64,000 nucleotides of DNA from positions 2,131,069-2,195,068 of the forward strand of contig VWZP01001589.1 of assembly GCA_013396995.1 (NCBI GenBank), read 5' to 3'. The translations under genes and the position numbers were made by a program. The stretch is from Dicaeum eximium (lineage: Eukaryota > Chordata > Aves > Passeriformes > Dicaeidae). The notes beneath the pieces are model-generated. The model saw only the letters and a list, made by a program, of their open reading frames with translations, did no database searches and had not been told where the DNA came from. Shown here piece by piece: positions 37,621 to 49,663 of the stretch (the stretch's first letter is position 1; every line of letters starts with the position of its first letter).

Positions 37621-37765
37621 TCCTCGTTACCTAGGAGAAGAGACCAGGCCCCACCTTACTACAGCCTCCCTTTATGTGGTTATAGAGGATAATAAGGTCT
37701 TGCCCTGAGCCTCCTTTTCTCCAGGCTAAAACCCCAGCTCCGTTAGTCACTCCTCATGAGACCTC
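37621..37765 (-). mobile_element. Older CR1 LINE copy, second half
   Basis: It continues the element that stops at 37030. GTTACCTAGGAGAAGAGACC is followed by CTACAGCCTCCCTTTATGTG, GATAATAAGGTCTTGCC, GAGCCTCCTTTTCTCCAGGC and ACTCCTCATGAGACCT. All are in the order expected for the reverse complement of CR1 moving towards its 5' side. The right edge is approximate. Confidence 0.9.
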
Positions 37766-40700
37766 TTCCAAGTGAGCAATGAAGGGAACACTGGCGTGGT
37801 GGACTCCACCATTGGCCTTGATAACCAGTTAAACACCTCATGCCTTGGGACACTCTAAGGTCCAGCAAAACGCAATGCTCTGCAGAGAGCAGGTCCTCAT
37901 GACTCAGCTGCTGTGGTCAGCAGTCCACTTGCAGAGCGCAGCATGACAGAAATGTCAAGGACGGTCACTGCTGTTGCTATTGTCAGTCTTTCTCCTTCCT
38001 CTTCAGGGTGTAGAATGACCTACAGCACTTCATACTTTCTATGACAATATGATTCAGTTGAGCTAAAAGTGTCTGGTAAAGGCTGGGTGCACATGTAATA
38101 TATGCACATGATGGTTTGATATAAATAGCCTGATGGTCTGGTGAAGTTTCATGTACTTAGGTCAGGAGATACACTTAAGCCTAGTAGCTGCACAGGCCTA
38201 CTCACCCCAGTGCAACTCCTTAGTACCACAGCTTTGGTGCAGAGAAAGGACTGTAACATTGCAGTGTTGAGAGAAAAAAAAACTCCATTTGCCATATGGA
38301 CTTCCTGGGGTTCTCAGTCAGACATGGGCAAAGATATTAGCAGTGAAATTTCAGAATAATGTTAAAGAAATACTCACACATTTGATTTTTCATAAAGTTA
38401 TAGACAGTATTTCAGTGGCTGAAAATAAAAATGTGCAGATATTCTGAAAAGCTTTTAAGAAAGATGGAATGCTTTCCATTACACTGTAAATGACCCCAAG
38501 ACTGGAATCCAAGCCCAAACGTGAGATGATCATTCTGATCATTCATGGGAAACAGATCATTCTGAAACAGACTAATAGGTTGAACCTAAAAGTGCTAGGA
38601 AATTTCAAGAAATCCTGGAAAAGTTCAGGTGTGGCATCAGTGAAAGTTGTGCCATTGATTTCTTTTTATTCAGGATTATTTCCAGGGAATTTATGGAGGA
38701 AGAATATTTTCTTAGAAGAAATGAGAATGCAAAGAGAAAATGTAAACAAAATTAATTTAAAGGCCAGGGAAAAATCAGAAAAACAGATGGTTCATTAACA
38801 GTGTGGAATTAGGCCATTGCCTATAGCAGTTCAAGGTAGTGTTTTTGATTGTTTTCTCTGAGTTCCCCTAATTTCTCATTTTTAAGTCTTTAGAAGAGTC
38901 AACATCTCAGTAAAAGTTTACCATTTACCTAAGTTTCTTACTTTGTCTGATCTAGTTAACAAAAAAGCAAAAGTTGAGGAAAATGCCATGAAATTTAACA
39001 GAGTGTGAACCTGGAGACTCAGAAATGGGACTATCCTGTTGTGGGTGGGTTTCTCCCTCATGAGTTCCTCTAAGGCCTTTGTCATTAAAAAAGTGCCAGA
39101 TTAGTGAGACACTCCTAGAGCAAACTTGCAAACAAGTATACATTGAAATTTAAAACCAATAAAGATAATAAAAAATTAGAGGTATAAAGGATGGTACAGA
39201 GGGCTTAAAGAAGGAAACTCTTCTCCAGAAAACTGAAAAAGTCTGGAGCTTAAAAACCCTCATTCTGCGATAGGCCAAACTTATTTTTAAACCTAAATTT
39301 CAAATAAATTCAATAATTCTTCTTCCACTATTTTCATGTTTAATTTCAAATTTTATACATTTTTATTATAAAGGAATTAACAGAACTATTTCTATTTTCA
39401 AAGCAAAAATACAAAACCCTTAAAAGTTTTTCTAAAACAAGTATTTGTTCTAAACCAAGGATTTCTCAAAACCAAGGGATTTTGTAATAATTTTTAGTCT
39501 CTAGGAGTCAATGGAGTCTAAAAGGTACAAAATGTCTTGCCAGCTCCACTTGGTCATGAAGGTAGCTTTCTAAGAAACCATAGTTTTACTGGCTAAAGAC
39601 TAGGTAAATTGTCAGTGGTAAACTGTGTGTAGTAAGAGTGGTAAAAATTCAATTTTCGTCTCATACCCAGCCCCAGCTATGCAAGATCTCTGAAGCATGG
39701 CAGTACTTCCTGAAATTGAGCGTGAGCACAGGATTCTTTGCTGAGTTTAAAACCCACAAATGGATCCAAAAGTCAGGAGGTTGTAAATACAGAGGTTTGA
39801 GCTGTCCATCAGCCCAAAGCTTCACAGTTTCACTGAGATACAGCACATACCCTGTTTCAAAATGCTACATATTTCTGAAATAAACGTTGACAGTATTAAT
39901 CTTTGCATATTGTTGATTAGCAAACAGTTAAGTGAATGTCTGAAGGATGAAATTTTTCCTTTCTCCTGTCTGACTCCTTTTAACTTTTCCACTATTCTTC
40001 ACTTTTTTTCTTTATCCATTGCAAATGAAAGAAAGTAATGAAAGAAGAAAATCAAACCCTTTTAATCTACCAGTGAGTTTCCAAGAATAAAAGCAAGCCT
40101 TTTGCACAAATCAAAGATATCCAACTGATTTTTAATAATGGCAAACATTTTACTGAGTGAGCGGCCAACAGAAATCATAGCGTTCAAACAGACATAGTGG
40201 CAATACCAGGCTGACAAACCCTGCCTCCTTCTCCAAAACCATGTCACAGGAAGATCAATCACCTTGCCAAAATGCTGCTTTTTCTGAATAGCACCAGTTT
40301 CATATAGAGCAAGATGCTTTATCTGTCACTCTTGTAATTTAGCACAGAATATTTGCTAAATTTGTAATTTAGGACAGAATAGCAGTACTCGCCTTCTTCA
40401 GAACAGCAAATCTGTGGTCAAAATTTTACTTTGAAATTTTCCTCTGGGGAAACCATAACAAACTTTGTGTAACCATAGGAACACTGGAAACAAATTTAGG
40501 GATAGATTTGTTATTTGACACTCAAATGTTTTCGGGTTGAAAATGAAGCAGATCTGCAGAATATAGATTTGAGGTTGACTTCTGTCTCATCAGCATGTTT
40601 CTCTTCAGCATTTTCCCATGGCTTCCTTAGGCAGCCAGGACAGAATGTTCTTTTACTAAAGATTATATATTACATGTCACTCTAAGTATCCTTGTAAGAG

Positions 40701-43182
40701 CTTCTGTTGGAAGAATTTCCAGCAATATCTGCAGTTCTTTCATGTTCTCAAAGTCATTAATTGCCCATGACTTTCCAGTTCTCCAAGTTCCCTAGAAAGT
40801 GTAATATCAGCATATCTTGACCTTGAACTTCATAGCAAGACAAGAAGGTAAATGGTTATTCATCATTATCTGAGTAATCTCAAATCTCAGAGTGTGAGTT
40901 GGGGAGTGCATCTCACATATTTGCTACCTCTTCTGCTATCCTGGCTTACAAAACAAAAATATTTATTGTAGCACTAAAAAAAAAAAACCAACAAAAAAAA
41001 CCCCTAAAAACATTAAACCAGCTAAGTAAAACAGATCATTCCAGTGTGCATTTTGGGAAAGCATTTCAGACTTTGGCTGAACATTGGTTTACCACCAATA
41101 TAAAGAGAATGTTTTAAATAGACTTGGCAATTAGCTTTTTTGCACTTCAATTTGAAAAAATATTTGAGGAATAGAGGTCAAACAGAGGAAGTCCAATTTT
41201 CAGGCAGAAGAAACCTGCCTTAAGCAACATTTACTGGGTAAAACAACTTATCAGTTGTTTCATGGCCTGCAATACAAGCTTCTATTGCTTCATTTTTTCA
41301 CCCAAAAAGTGTATATCTATATCAGACAAATGAATCATTGATATCAATTAAATTCTAATATTTTCTATCTTATACACCACAAACTCAAATCTAAAATGCT
41401 CTAATGCCCAGTGGTCCAACTTGAAAACAGCAATTCTGCCTAGGGAAGCCTATCTGAAAATTTCCAAGACAGTGTAGAGAGGGCTTTACTATCCTTCACT
41501 ACTTTTATCATCTCCCTGTCCTGTGCAGTTGCTTCTTAGAAGAAATGCTGAGGATTCTGTGCTGGCTTAAAATGAAATGTGAAGTGAAGAGAAAGTGTTG
41601 CTATAGCAAAAAAATTTTAAACTTTTTTTTTCCCTGACAGTACCAGGAACAGATTCAAATTTGATTCTTGGATAAAGAAAAATCTTAAAATGCCTTTTTA
41701 CTTAACTCAATACATTAAGAAAAAAAAAATAAAATCACTTTGATGGTTAATTTGCACCTATCCCAAATTATAATTTTTTTCTTTTCTATCAAGCTTTTTG
41801 GTGTGATGAACCTTTTTTAACACCTTAAGAGCATTTAGAGAAAAAGTCTGTTAAGTTTGTTAAACCTTGGTACTCCAGAATTGTGAATCTCTTCACATTT
41901 ATTGTTCCTTTCAGATGGATGACCTTATACCCATGAATACAAACCTTTGAAGTAATTTAACACTCATGATGCAAAGTTTAAAAATTATTATGCTTTTCAT
42001 AACTGCAAAATTCATGTTTTAATGAGACAATTCTGCTTAAATGTTTGTCTCACAGTATTTAGTTAAAACATCAAAAGAGGAAGAAGACTTTACAGATAAT
42101 CATCACCCATGTAATGACACATGCTTTGGGTAGAAAATACCTTGTTTTCACTGGAAACACCACTGAAGTTTTCACACAGAAATGCTTGGTATATTAATCA
42201 CTAAAAACAGACAAAGAAAACAACACTACATTTACAGCACCTGATGGGACTTCCATACATTTTGTAGTGAAAAGACACTCACACAAAGCATTCCTTGTAT
42301 GTATTTTTTTGATAAACCCTGTGTTCAAAAGGCTCTTGAGAACATGCAATGCATGTGTCTCAGAGCATTTTATGACATTAAAGATAGTTCCAAACTAAGC
42401 ACTTTTTTCCCGAGTTCCAAAAATCATCACTTCATATTAGTACCTTTTACCACAAAATTGAACAAAATTCAGGATATGCAGTGCTAACAATAAAGAGAGG
42501 CCAAACATCTTACCAGAAGGCTCTGTTTACAGAAAGATAACAGGCATGATCTAGAGTGAAAATTAATCAATGTTTTGAAAACATTCACATATAAGGGACT
42601 TTGAGGAGTAAGTGCTTGTTGGTTCTTTAAGGTCTGAAAACATGTGCAGCAGGTCTGAAAACCTGAAAATTTGTGTAGCAAATTTTGAATAGAAGTTCTA
42701 GATGGCATACTTTCAGCTTTAACTTTATTTTCATTAATATTCTTATGCAATTTAAATTGCATTTATTTGAAATTTTACTTTCTAGGATTTTTAGAAAAAT
42801 TCAATTTAGATGCAAAAGAACATTCAGTTACAACAACTGCATGTAGCTAAAAATAAATTGGCATCAAGCTTTGAAAGAAACAAGAATATTAGCAGCCCAG
42901 TGATGTGCAGTATTAAGTATTTAAAGTGTAAATTTTACGAAGACATGAAAGTAATTTAGATGATAGCTATATAAATCTTCTGAAATATCTATATAAATCT
43001 TTCTGAAGCCTACTCAAAAATCCTAATATTTAACACTGAAATGTCTTGAAGTTCTCTATTGAACTCCAGAAATCTGAGCTAATACAAAACATCAGTGTCT
43101 TGGCACATTTACTATCAGATAGATACATAAACATTTAAAAGTGATAACTGCAGATGTAAATAAAGAGGCAAGGGATTGTTAA
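37766..43182. other. AT-rich sequence without a recognisable gene
   Basis: Contains a 30-bp-period duplication (40332-40350 and 40362-40380), an A/C-rich tract (about 40975-41010), and a near-duplicate of CTATATAAATCT-TCTGAA about 23 bases apart (42966-43009). No frame is convincing; the longest plus-strand one is 38490-38798 (102 codons), Lys-rich and without a domain pattern. Confidence 0.5.
40332..40380 (+). repeat. Two-copy tandem duplication, 30-bp period
   Basis: TTGTAATTTAGCACAGAAT at 40332-40350 is repeated at 40362-40380 with one change (GC to GG). The spacer shares little more. Probably replication slippage. Confidence 0.85.
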
Positions 43183-43347
43183 ACTTTGGAATAGCTGCCC
43201 AGGGAGGTGGTGGAGACACAATCACTGGAGGTGTTCAAAAAACCACTGGATGTGGCACTCAGTGCTATGCTCTAGTTGATAAGGTGGTGATCAGTTAAAG
43301 ATTGGACTTGATGGTCTTTTCCAGCCATAAGGACTCTGTGATTCTGA
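43183..43347 (+). mobile_element. CR1 LINE 3' end fragment
   Basis: Sense-strand CR1: TAGCTGCCCAGGGAGGTGG near 43192, then GTTCAAAAAACCACTGGATG, GATTGGACTTGATGGTC and the tail ACTCTGTGATTCTGA ending at 43347. Only the last 165 bases or so of the element are present. Confidence 0.92.
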
Positions 43348-45654
43348 TCTCCTGTATTCACATGCTGGTTAATAGTAAAGCTGCATTATTAAATTTTCAG
43401 GACTCTTTGTGTACTTTCTCTAACATGAAACTAATCCAAATTCTTACCTTTGCTTCTAAAGAATTTCCAGAAGTCTGCTCTATATCTTTGATCTTCTCTA
43501 CCTTAACAAATATTGACAGGTGCTTTTTCTTGTCTGTCCAACCAAAGCAGAACTTAAATTAGCCTTTTCCATGACATTTCTTCACAGTTGGTGCTACAGA
43601 GTCTCTGGGGACCAGAAGCACATTCACCCTCACTGCTCTGGCATGCACATGCACAATGCACAACCCTGTGGTTGACCAAGGAAACTGGAAACTTTCCAGA
43701 TAGCTTCCCGCAGTGTAAACTGGATAGAGAGTGGACAAGTCAGTGATGCCTAAGATTGCAAAAGAACGTTAAAATCATCACCCTTTAAAGGGAGGATGAG
43801 GCCAGGGAATGGTGCATTTAGTGGGAATCACATTTAGAAATCTTCAGAGCAATTGCTTTAAAATCATTAGGAAAGCTAATGGAGTAGAATATGTATGGGG
43901 ATTTCATCCTGCTTATCAGCAGAGACAGTATTGTCACTTTGGGATTAAGCCCTAATAATGAGTAAATACACAGAACACATTAGCCAGGTATCTAATTATC
44001 AGTAGCTGGAGAAAAATATCTTTTGCAGAGTGACAAACATTAAAAAGCTGAATAAAAGACATATTAATTTAGTGATCTGAAAGACAGTGAGCAAGTTTGA
44101 AAGCTGCACATGATGTAACCATGTAGACACAGCATCTGTTCAACCTAAGTAACACAACATTAAAGCATGCATGACAAGGTGAGAAAAATCCATTCGGCAA
44201 GGGCTAGACCTATTTTGAGGAAGTTATTGGACAACATCCAAGGATAGCAAGTTAACAGCTTCACACTTATTTTCCTCACGGTACAAAAGCACTACAGTAA
44301 TTCATTAGACAGATGGTTTCAAAGCAGAACAATTAGAGGGGAGAGAGAGCAGCCCTGTCTGAGCTCACAGGTTTGACTACAGGAGCCAGGAGAAGGGCTG
44401 GCAAGAAGAGCTAGAGAGGATGGAAACTATTTGCCAAAATGCAGGTAACAAACTGCTAAGAAAGCATGAAAACTACACAAGAGGCTTCTATCACTTGCTT
44501 GCAGCCAAAGCCAGTAACATATCTTCCCCATCATCAGCATTTGTATATTTTTCTGTAAGCCAAATTTCATAAGGAATTTATCAGGCTGGTGGATTCACCT
44601 AATCAGCTTCAAACCACATATTGATCCCACATTTTCAAGGGAAGCACTTTTAGCTCTCTCTGGCATGACTGAAGATAGGTAAGGAAATCCTGGCAAGAAA
44701 TTGCAGAGGCTGTTTACATGTCAGAAACTATCCGTGAATAAAATCAGAATTAATAGATTTTTTTTTTAATAAATATAAGAATCGATTTGACTTAATGGAA
44801 AAAAATCCCAGTGCCAAGACCCATGAAAAAACATTTCTCAAAGACATGGAAAAGGATGTTTCAACTTTTTTCCTCCCCTCCCTCTAATTAACAGAGAAAT
44901 CCCTAATAAAATCAAGTCAGAAATTGATGTTGGCTAACACTAGCCATTGACTTTTACTAGACAAGTTGGTTGTCTCTTCCTTCTTACAAAGTAAGCATAG
45001 CATATTGATCTTGTTATTGATTACATTATCTTTATCATCTCTCCTTGAAGTAAAGTCTACATCACTATAAAAAAAAATTTTTAAAAACACTGACATGAAT
45101 GTAACAAGAATATGGACAGAATGGAAGAGACAATCCTCCAAAAACTTAATGACTTCTTCATAAAGCTTTGTTACTCAAAGATTATTCAGTGTAACATCCT
45201 ATGAGTGTATAATTTAAACTTATTTTTTTCCTAGCTATAAGGCCATGCAAAAGACCTAATTTATGTACTGATTCAAGAAATAGAGCAAAAAGCGAGACAC
45301 TAAGTTTTACATATTTTTGTTTGCTTTTCTGTTCTATCTTGCTCTTTCATGATGCCGGGGAAACATACAGGAGCTTAGATTTCAAGAAGAAACATCAGTT
45401 TTGCAAAGTAGTTCTAGAAACCAAAAAATTTTGAGATTACTTAGAAGCTTCTTGAAGAGGTGAAGAAACTTCTGAGTTTTTTTTACAAAGTTTACTAAGA
45501 TCAAGCTGAACTAAAGATTCAAAATCTTCCTTTTCTTCAGCGCTTTTCTTAATAGGCCTCCTTGTGTTTGAAGTTAGGGCCATTCAGAATATAATCAGGT
45601 TTTCTGTTGACAGGCATTTTACATCACTGGGACCACCTCTCTAAACTAATCTGT
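43348..45654. other. AT-rich sequence with a possible regulatory stretch, no recognisable gene
   Basis: No repeat family or protein-like frame. A stretch at 43860-44060 combines GGGATTAAGCCC (43940-43951, a bicoid/OTX-type GGATTA core) with CTAATTATC (43992-44000), and reads like unique non-repetitive DNA. That makes it only a weak enhancer candidate. Confidence 0.45.
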
Positions 45655-45769
45655 CAAAAAAACCCAAAAAAAAACCAAAAAAAAACAAAAAAAAAAAAAA
45701 AAAAAACAAACCCAAAAAAAAAAAAAAAAAAAAAAAAAAGNNNNAAAAAAAAAAAAAAAGAAAGAAAAA
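45655..45769 (+). repeat. Poly(A)-rich tract containing an NNNN run
   Basis: A-runs broken by CC, CCC and C, becoming nearly pure A, then four undetermined bases at 45741-45744 and more A with AAAG units. The Ns show that the assembly could not resolve the true length, so the size given here should not be trusted. I recognise no retroelement body directly on either side. Confidence 0.9.
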
Positions 45770-45898
45770 GGAGATATTATCAGTAAATACCAAGCAGATT
45801 TAGACCAACATGATTTAACTCATAAATGTAAATGGTTACATTAAAGGAAAATATATCAAAAACATGCAGCAGCACATTTAGTGGAGTTGAGTACTATT
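45770..45898. other. Short spacer, nothing recognised
   Basis: Ordinary AT-rich sequence between the A-tract and a CR1 end. Confidence 0.5.
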
Positions 45899-45930
45899 TC
45901 ATAGAGTCATAGAATCCTTTATGTTGGAAA
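45899..45930 (-). mobile_element. CR1 LINE 3' terminus, about 32 bp
   Basis: CATAGAGTCATAGAATCC followed by TTGGAAA is the reverse complement of the CR1 3' tail and the GGTTGGAAA block. The match stops at 45930. Either this is a very short truncated insertion or the rest was lost or replaced. Confidence 0.7.
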
Positions 45931-48900
45931 GCCTGGCCAAAGGTGGGTAGGCAATGCCTTGTCTTGCTCAGTAAGGGACACTGCACACCTGGACACAGTG
46001 CTGGGTACAGTGCTGCTGCAGCTCTGCCCACAGGCTGTAAGGAATTATGTTATGTACACTCCAGCTCTGGGCTGATACTCAGTATTTAAGAATGCTCATG
46101 TATTTCATGAGACAGAAGAGGAAAAAACCCACAAAAGTGGGAACAAGAGAAAATTCTTTGGTTTGAGCAGGTGAGTTAGTGCACATGCTGGATGAGAAGC
46201 AGAAGGGTGTTTCTGTTTCGGCTGAGGCAGAATGAGAGGAAGGAAAATGCTAGGGAGTAAGATCACTCTGCTGCATCTAAAACAGCAGGAAACCTATGGT
46301 CATGTCTGCTGCTATAGTTTTTGGGATCACAAACTTGGATTTCATTCAGAGATCCCTTCCTAACTTGTATCCATTAAAATGCTGTGGTTTTAACAAGGCT
46401 CATTCCCACATCAATACAGCACAAAATAAATATTACAAAAATATTGGTTATCTACATTTTACCTAATTCAGCTTCTCCTTCCTTCCACCTTACCCAGCAA
46501 TAGTAACAAAATTTGCAAAAAAGGTCAAAGGAAGCAATTCAGAGGATGAAAGTAATGTCAAAAAGTTTTTTTTAGGAATAAATTTTACTCTGAATACAAC
46601 TCATTTTTCTCAGATCTTTAAGGTTAAAACTACAGTATAAGTAATATTGAATCAGATGTTAGAAAGCCATGCCAATCTGCAAAACAAAATTAAAAAATAA
46701 ATCTAAAGCCATTTTAGAGGCTTTGGATTCTAAGATTAAAGGTAAGCCCTGATATATATGGAAGTAAAACAGAAGGATTATTTCTCAACAAAAATCAATC
46801 CAATGGAAAAAAAAACCCTAAACAAAAAACCCCCACATATGGCCATATTTTCTACATCTTTCTCTGAACATTTAATCTTTTAATATGAGAGTCAGAAACA
46901 CAGAGGGAAGTCTTCAAGAGAGTTAAAAATACAGAAATAAACAAACTAAACGTACGAGAACTATTACATTAAGGCTCAAATCTTTACATTTACATTGAGA
47001 GATTTAAAACTAAGAAAAAAAGTTGGATAAAAGATTAAATAAGAGATCTAAATAGACAGTAGGTTATGTATACAAATTATGACTTGTGAAATCCATTCTT
47101 ATAGTCTTAGGATCAAGGGCAGATTAGTTCATTGAAAAACCAAACCAAACAAACAGAAAACCTCTAGTGAACTGCAAGTAGAGGTAATAATATTTCCTTG
47201 CAGGGCTTCTTCCCCATCCTCTCCCCTTTTATCCCTAGGGATAAGACAATATTCTGAATATAGATTTCACAGCACAGAAACACAAGTAAATTACTCAAGG
47301 CACCATGTGCCCTTTGATAGGCTACTGCACATTGCAATTGATAGTCACAGAAAATGTCACAGACTGTTGAGGGCAATTTAGGAAATCTAAAGGACAGTAT
47401 TTGCTTCCTATCACACTTTTCTGTTCTCCTCAATATAAAACATAGTGAGACATTCTGATGTACAGCTTTTTTTTTTTTTTAATTCCTAAAGAAAGAAGAT
47501 GGCAGCAGTTGAAAGGTGAGAAAAGGGGAAAAGTTTGGAGAAGGGTCTTACCCACCAGAACCCCACAATCCATTGTCCATTCAGCTTAGTCACTGTGATT
47601 TCAGGTGGCCTGACCAACATCTGGGCAATCAGACAAAAAGTTTTTCTGCTTACGCAGGAAGAATCAAGACTCATCAATCCATTTTTATGAGTAAAAGAGT
47701 TTTCCTTCACCTATGTATTCATACAATAAGTATCTTTTACTATTGCATATAGTCACTTAGTCCATAATCAGAAGAATATTTTTCTGTGTACAAGGTAAAT
47801 TCAAAGATTAAACTTGAAAAAAGCTTGATTTGGTGTCTTGATGCACTGTTTACCTAGATTTTATTCATGAATGTCCCTCTCTCTTTGTACAATTTCCTTT
47901 ATTTTGCCAGACACATAGTAGCATTCACAAGAGATGCTCTTCCACTAATTAATAACAGAAATTCCTTGGCCTATCACTCATAAAAATGTTAATTAAAATT
48001 AGTAGTAACAGAGGACCTATGTATTTGATTAGTTGTACTGGAAGGAGCTAATTAATGCCAGATAAAGTACACTCAGTAAGGTTCTCCACATGCTTAGAGT
48101 GATCTTTTTGACCAACAGCAGATGCACAGGAAGCCCGAAGGTCAGTGGCCAGATGCTCAGCGGTTGTTCAAGGAGCAGCTGCCAAGGCCCACTGATCATG
48201 CCATTTTGGGAAAGCTGGAAAACCTCTCCCAAGAGAATGAAGTGTTGAAAAAAGGGCTGCAAGGAGGGACACAGTGTCTTAAATTTGGAAGTTAGAGCCG
48301 TAACTGGACAGCTGGTACAGCAGCCTGTGCACCAGCCGTGCCTGCCTGTGGAGAGCTCCTTCACGGCCTCTTGGCCTTACAACATGTCAGGCGTGGGCTT
48401 CTGCTCCAGGAGGGAATGAGAGTTTCTCCAGAGGTTTTTGAGGTGTTTATTAAAGGGGAAATTTTAGTATAAACTACTACTGATAAAGAAAAAACAAAAC
48501 AAAAAAGAAGAAAACTGAAGTTGATTGTGGAGTGGGTGTGTGAAAGGTAATCAAACATGCTGGGCAGTCACATCAAGAGATTTCCAATATTTCCACTCAC
48601 TACTCATGGACTGCACTTCACACCTCTGGTGGTAATGGTCTGTCATGATGCATGGATTCCTGGCTGTCTTTCAGCAAATGGCAGCACACCTCAGAAAAAC
48701 AGCATTATAACAACAACAACAAAACTCCAACCAAACAAACCAACAAAGAGAAGAAACTTTCCTTTAAAACAATAAGAAAAATCTGTATTCATTTACCATA
48801 TAAGATTATTATCACCATTATCCATATCGCTCTAAATCCATCTCCAATAATCCCTCTGTTGATAATATCTGTATACATCTATATTTTTCAAGAAACATAA

Positions 48901-48993
48901 ATATTCAGGGTAATGAAGGCACATTCCCTATTGCATCATGATTCCAGCCTAAGTGATCAAATAAAAACACAATTCCAGAATATGGGTAACATA
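45931..48993. other. Mostly AT-rich sequence; two GC-richer patches of unknown origin
   Basis: About 45931-46050 is GC-richer (GCCTGGCCAAAGG, then CTGCTGCAGCTCTGCC) and unrecognised. About 48100-48420 is also GC-richer, with a 65-codon plus-strand frame described separately. An A/C tract lies at 46806-46832, A/C microsatellite-like stretches at 48490-48512 and 48705-48760, and a T-run at 47467-47480. Confidence 0.5.
48098..48295 (+). other. Small open frame with coiled-coil-like segment, possible relic of a coding sequence
   Basis: The frame opens after a TAG at 48095-48097 and closes at TAG 48293-48295; its first ATG is at 48122. It encodes a charged segment with LGKLENLSQENEVLKK, where Leu/Val spacing fits a short coiled coil. 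It sits in a patch clearly GC-richer than its flanks. I cannot name the parent protein. A fragment of a retrocopy, an ERV-internal remnant or chance are all possible. An antiparallel frame (48029-48364 minus) covers the same DNA and is less protein-like. Confidence 0.2.
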
Positions 48994-49663
48994 TGTTGTT
49001 ATGCTGTTTTTGGCAGGGGTAGACTTAATCTTCTTCCCAGTGGTTAATATGGGGCTGTGTTTTCTGGATTTGTGCTGAGCACAATAGCAATAATGTAGAG
49101 ACATTTTTGTTATTTCTGGGCAGGGATTACAGAGAGCCAAGCCCTGTTTTGGTTTTTTGTACTGCCACGCTGTCAGGGAAGTTGGGAGTGCATGGGAGGT
49201 TGGGAGGAGGCAGAGCCAGGACAGGTGATCCAAACTGACCAAAGGGATATTCTATACCATGTGGCATCATTCTCCATGTGTAAAGAGGAGAAGAAGTGAT
49301 GCCTTGTGAAGGTGAAACAGAGGCTAGATGGAGTTAAAGAATAAAGTAGGTATTTCTTAGGCCTCAATGGATACACCTTGGGCAGTGAAAAAGCCCAGCC
49401 AGGGCTACACCCAAGATTAACCCAAAATGGTCACAAAATGGATGACTGGTCACGAGGTCTCACACTTCTATAAGTTTTGGTCCCTGAATTAATTCCTTTT
49501 TTTGCTTTGTATCCATGGCTTTGCTTTCCCTATTAAACTGTCTTTATCTCAACCCACAAGTTTTCCAGCTTTTACCCTTCTGATTCTCTCCCTGATCTTG
49601 CTGGTGGGGGAGTGAGGAACAGCTGCATAGGGCTTGGTGAGTGGCTGGGGTTAAAGCACAACA
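48994..49663 (+). mobile_element. Bird endogenous retrovirus LTR, containing a foreign LTR piece
   Basis: I recognise the LTR by TTTTTGGCAGGGGTAGACTT near 49007, GGGGCTGTGTTTTCTGGATT near 49051, CAAACTGACCAAAGGGATAT near 49231, TCCCTATTAAACTGTCTTTA near 49527, CTCAACCCACAAGTTTTCC near 49549 and the end GGGGTTAAAGCACAACA at 49663. The variant polyadenylation signal ATTAAA is at 49532-49537. It begins TGTTG and ends ACA as LTRs do. The middle part (49338-49483) does not belong to the family and is an antisense piece of another LTR. No perfect target duplication was found; no viral gene is present. Confidence 0.85.
49338..49483 (-). mobile_element. Fragment of a second LTR, antisense, inside the 49.0-49.7 kb LTR
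   Basis: Read on the plus strand: AATAAAGTAGGTATTTCTTAGGCCTC, split here as AATAAAGTAGG then TATTTCTTAGGCCTC, followed by ACACCTTGGGCAGTG, GCCCAGCCAGGGCTACACC, GGTCACAAAATGGATGACTG and CTTCTATAAGTTTTGG. I recognise this block as an antisense piece of another bird LTR; on the minus strand ACTTATAGA takes the TATA-like position. The host LTR resumes with CTGAATTAATTCC at 49484. The host LTR's own middle part is missing here, so this is a replacement or an insertion with deletion rather than a clean insertion. Confidence 0.65.

Noticed and set aside
40332..40380. Direct repeats considered as a CRISPR-like or regulatory array
   Set aside because: Only two copies in eukaryotic DNA with CR1 repeats; a slippage duplication is the simple explanation.
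45655..45769. A-tract considered as the tail of a processed pseudogene
   Set aside because: The sequence upstream (45500-45650) shows no protein-like frame or transcript-like composition.
48949..49376. Minus-strand frames of 97 and 67 codons
   Set aside because: They are antisense translations of the LTR at 48994-49663.
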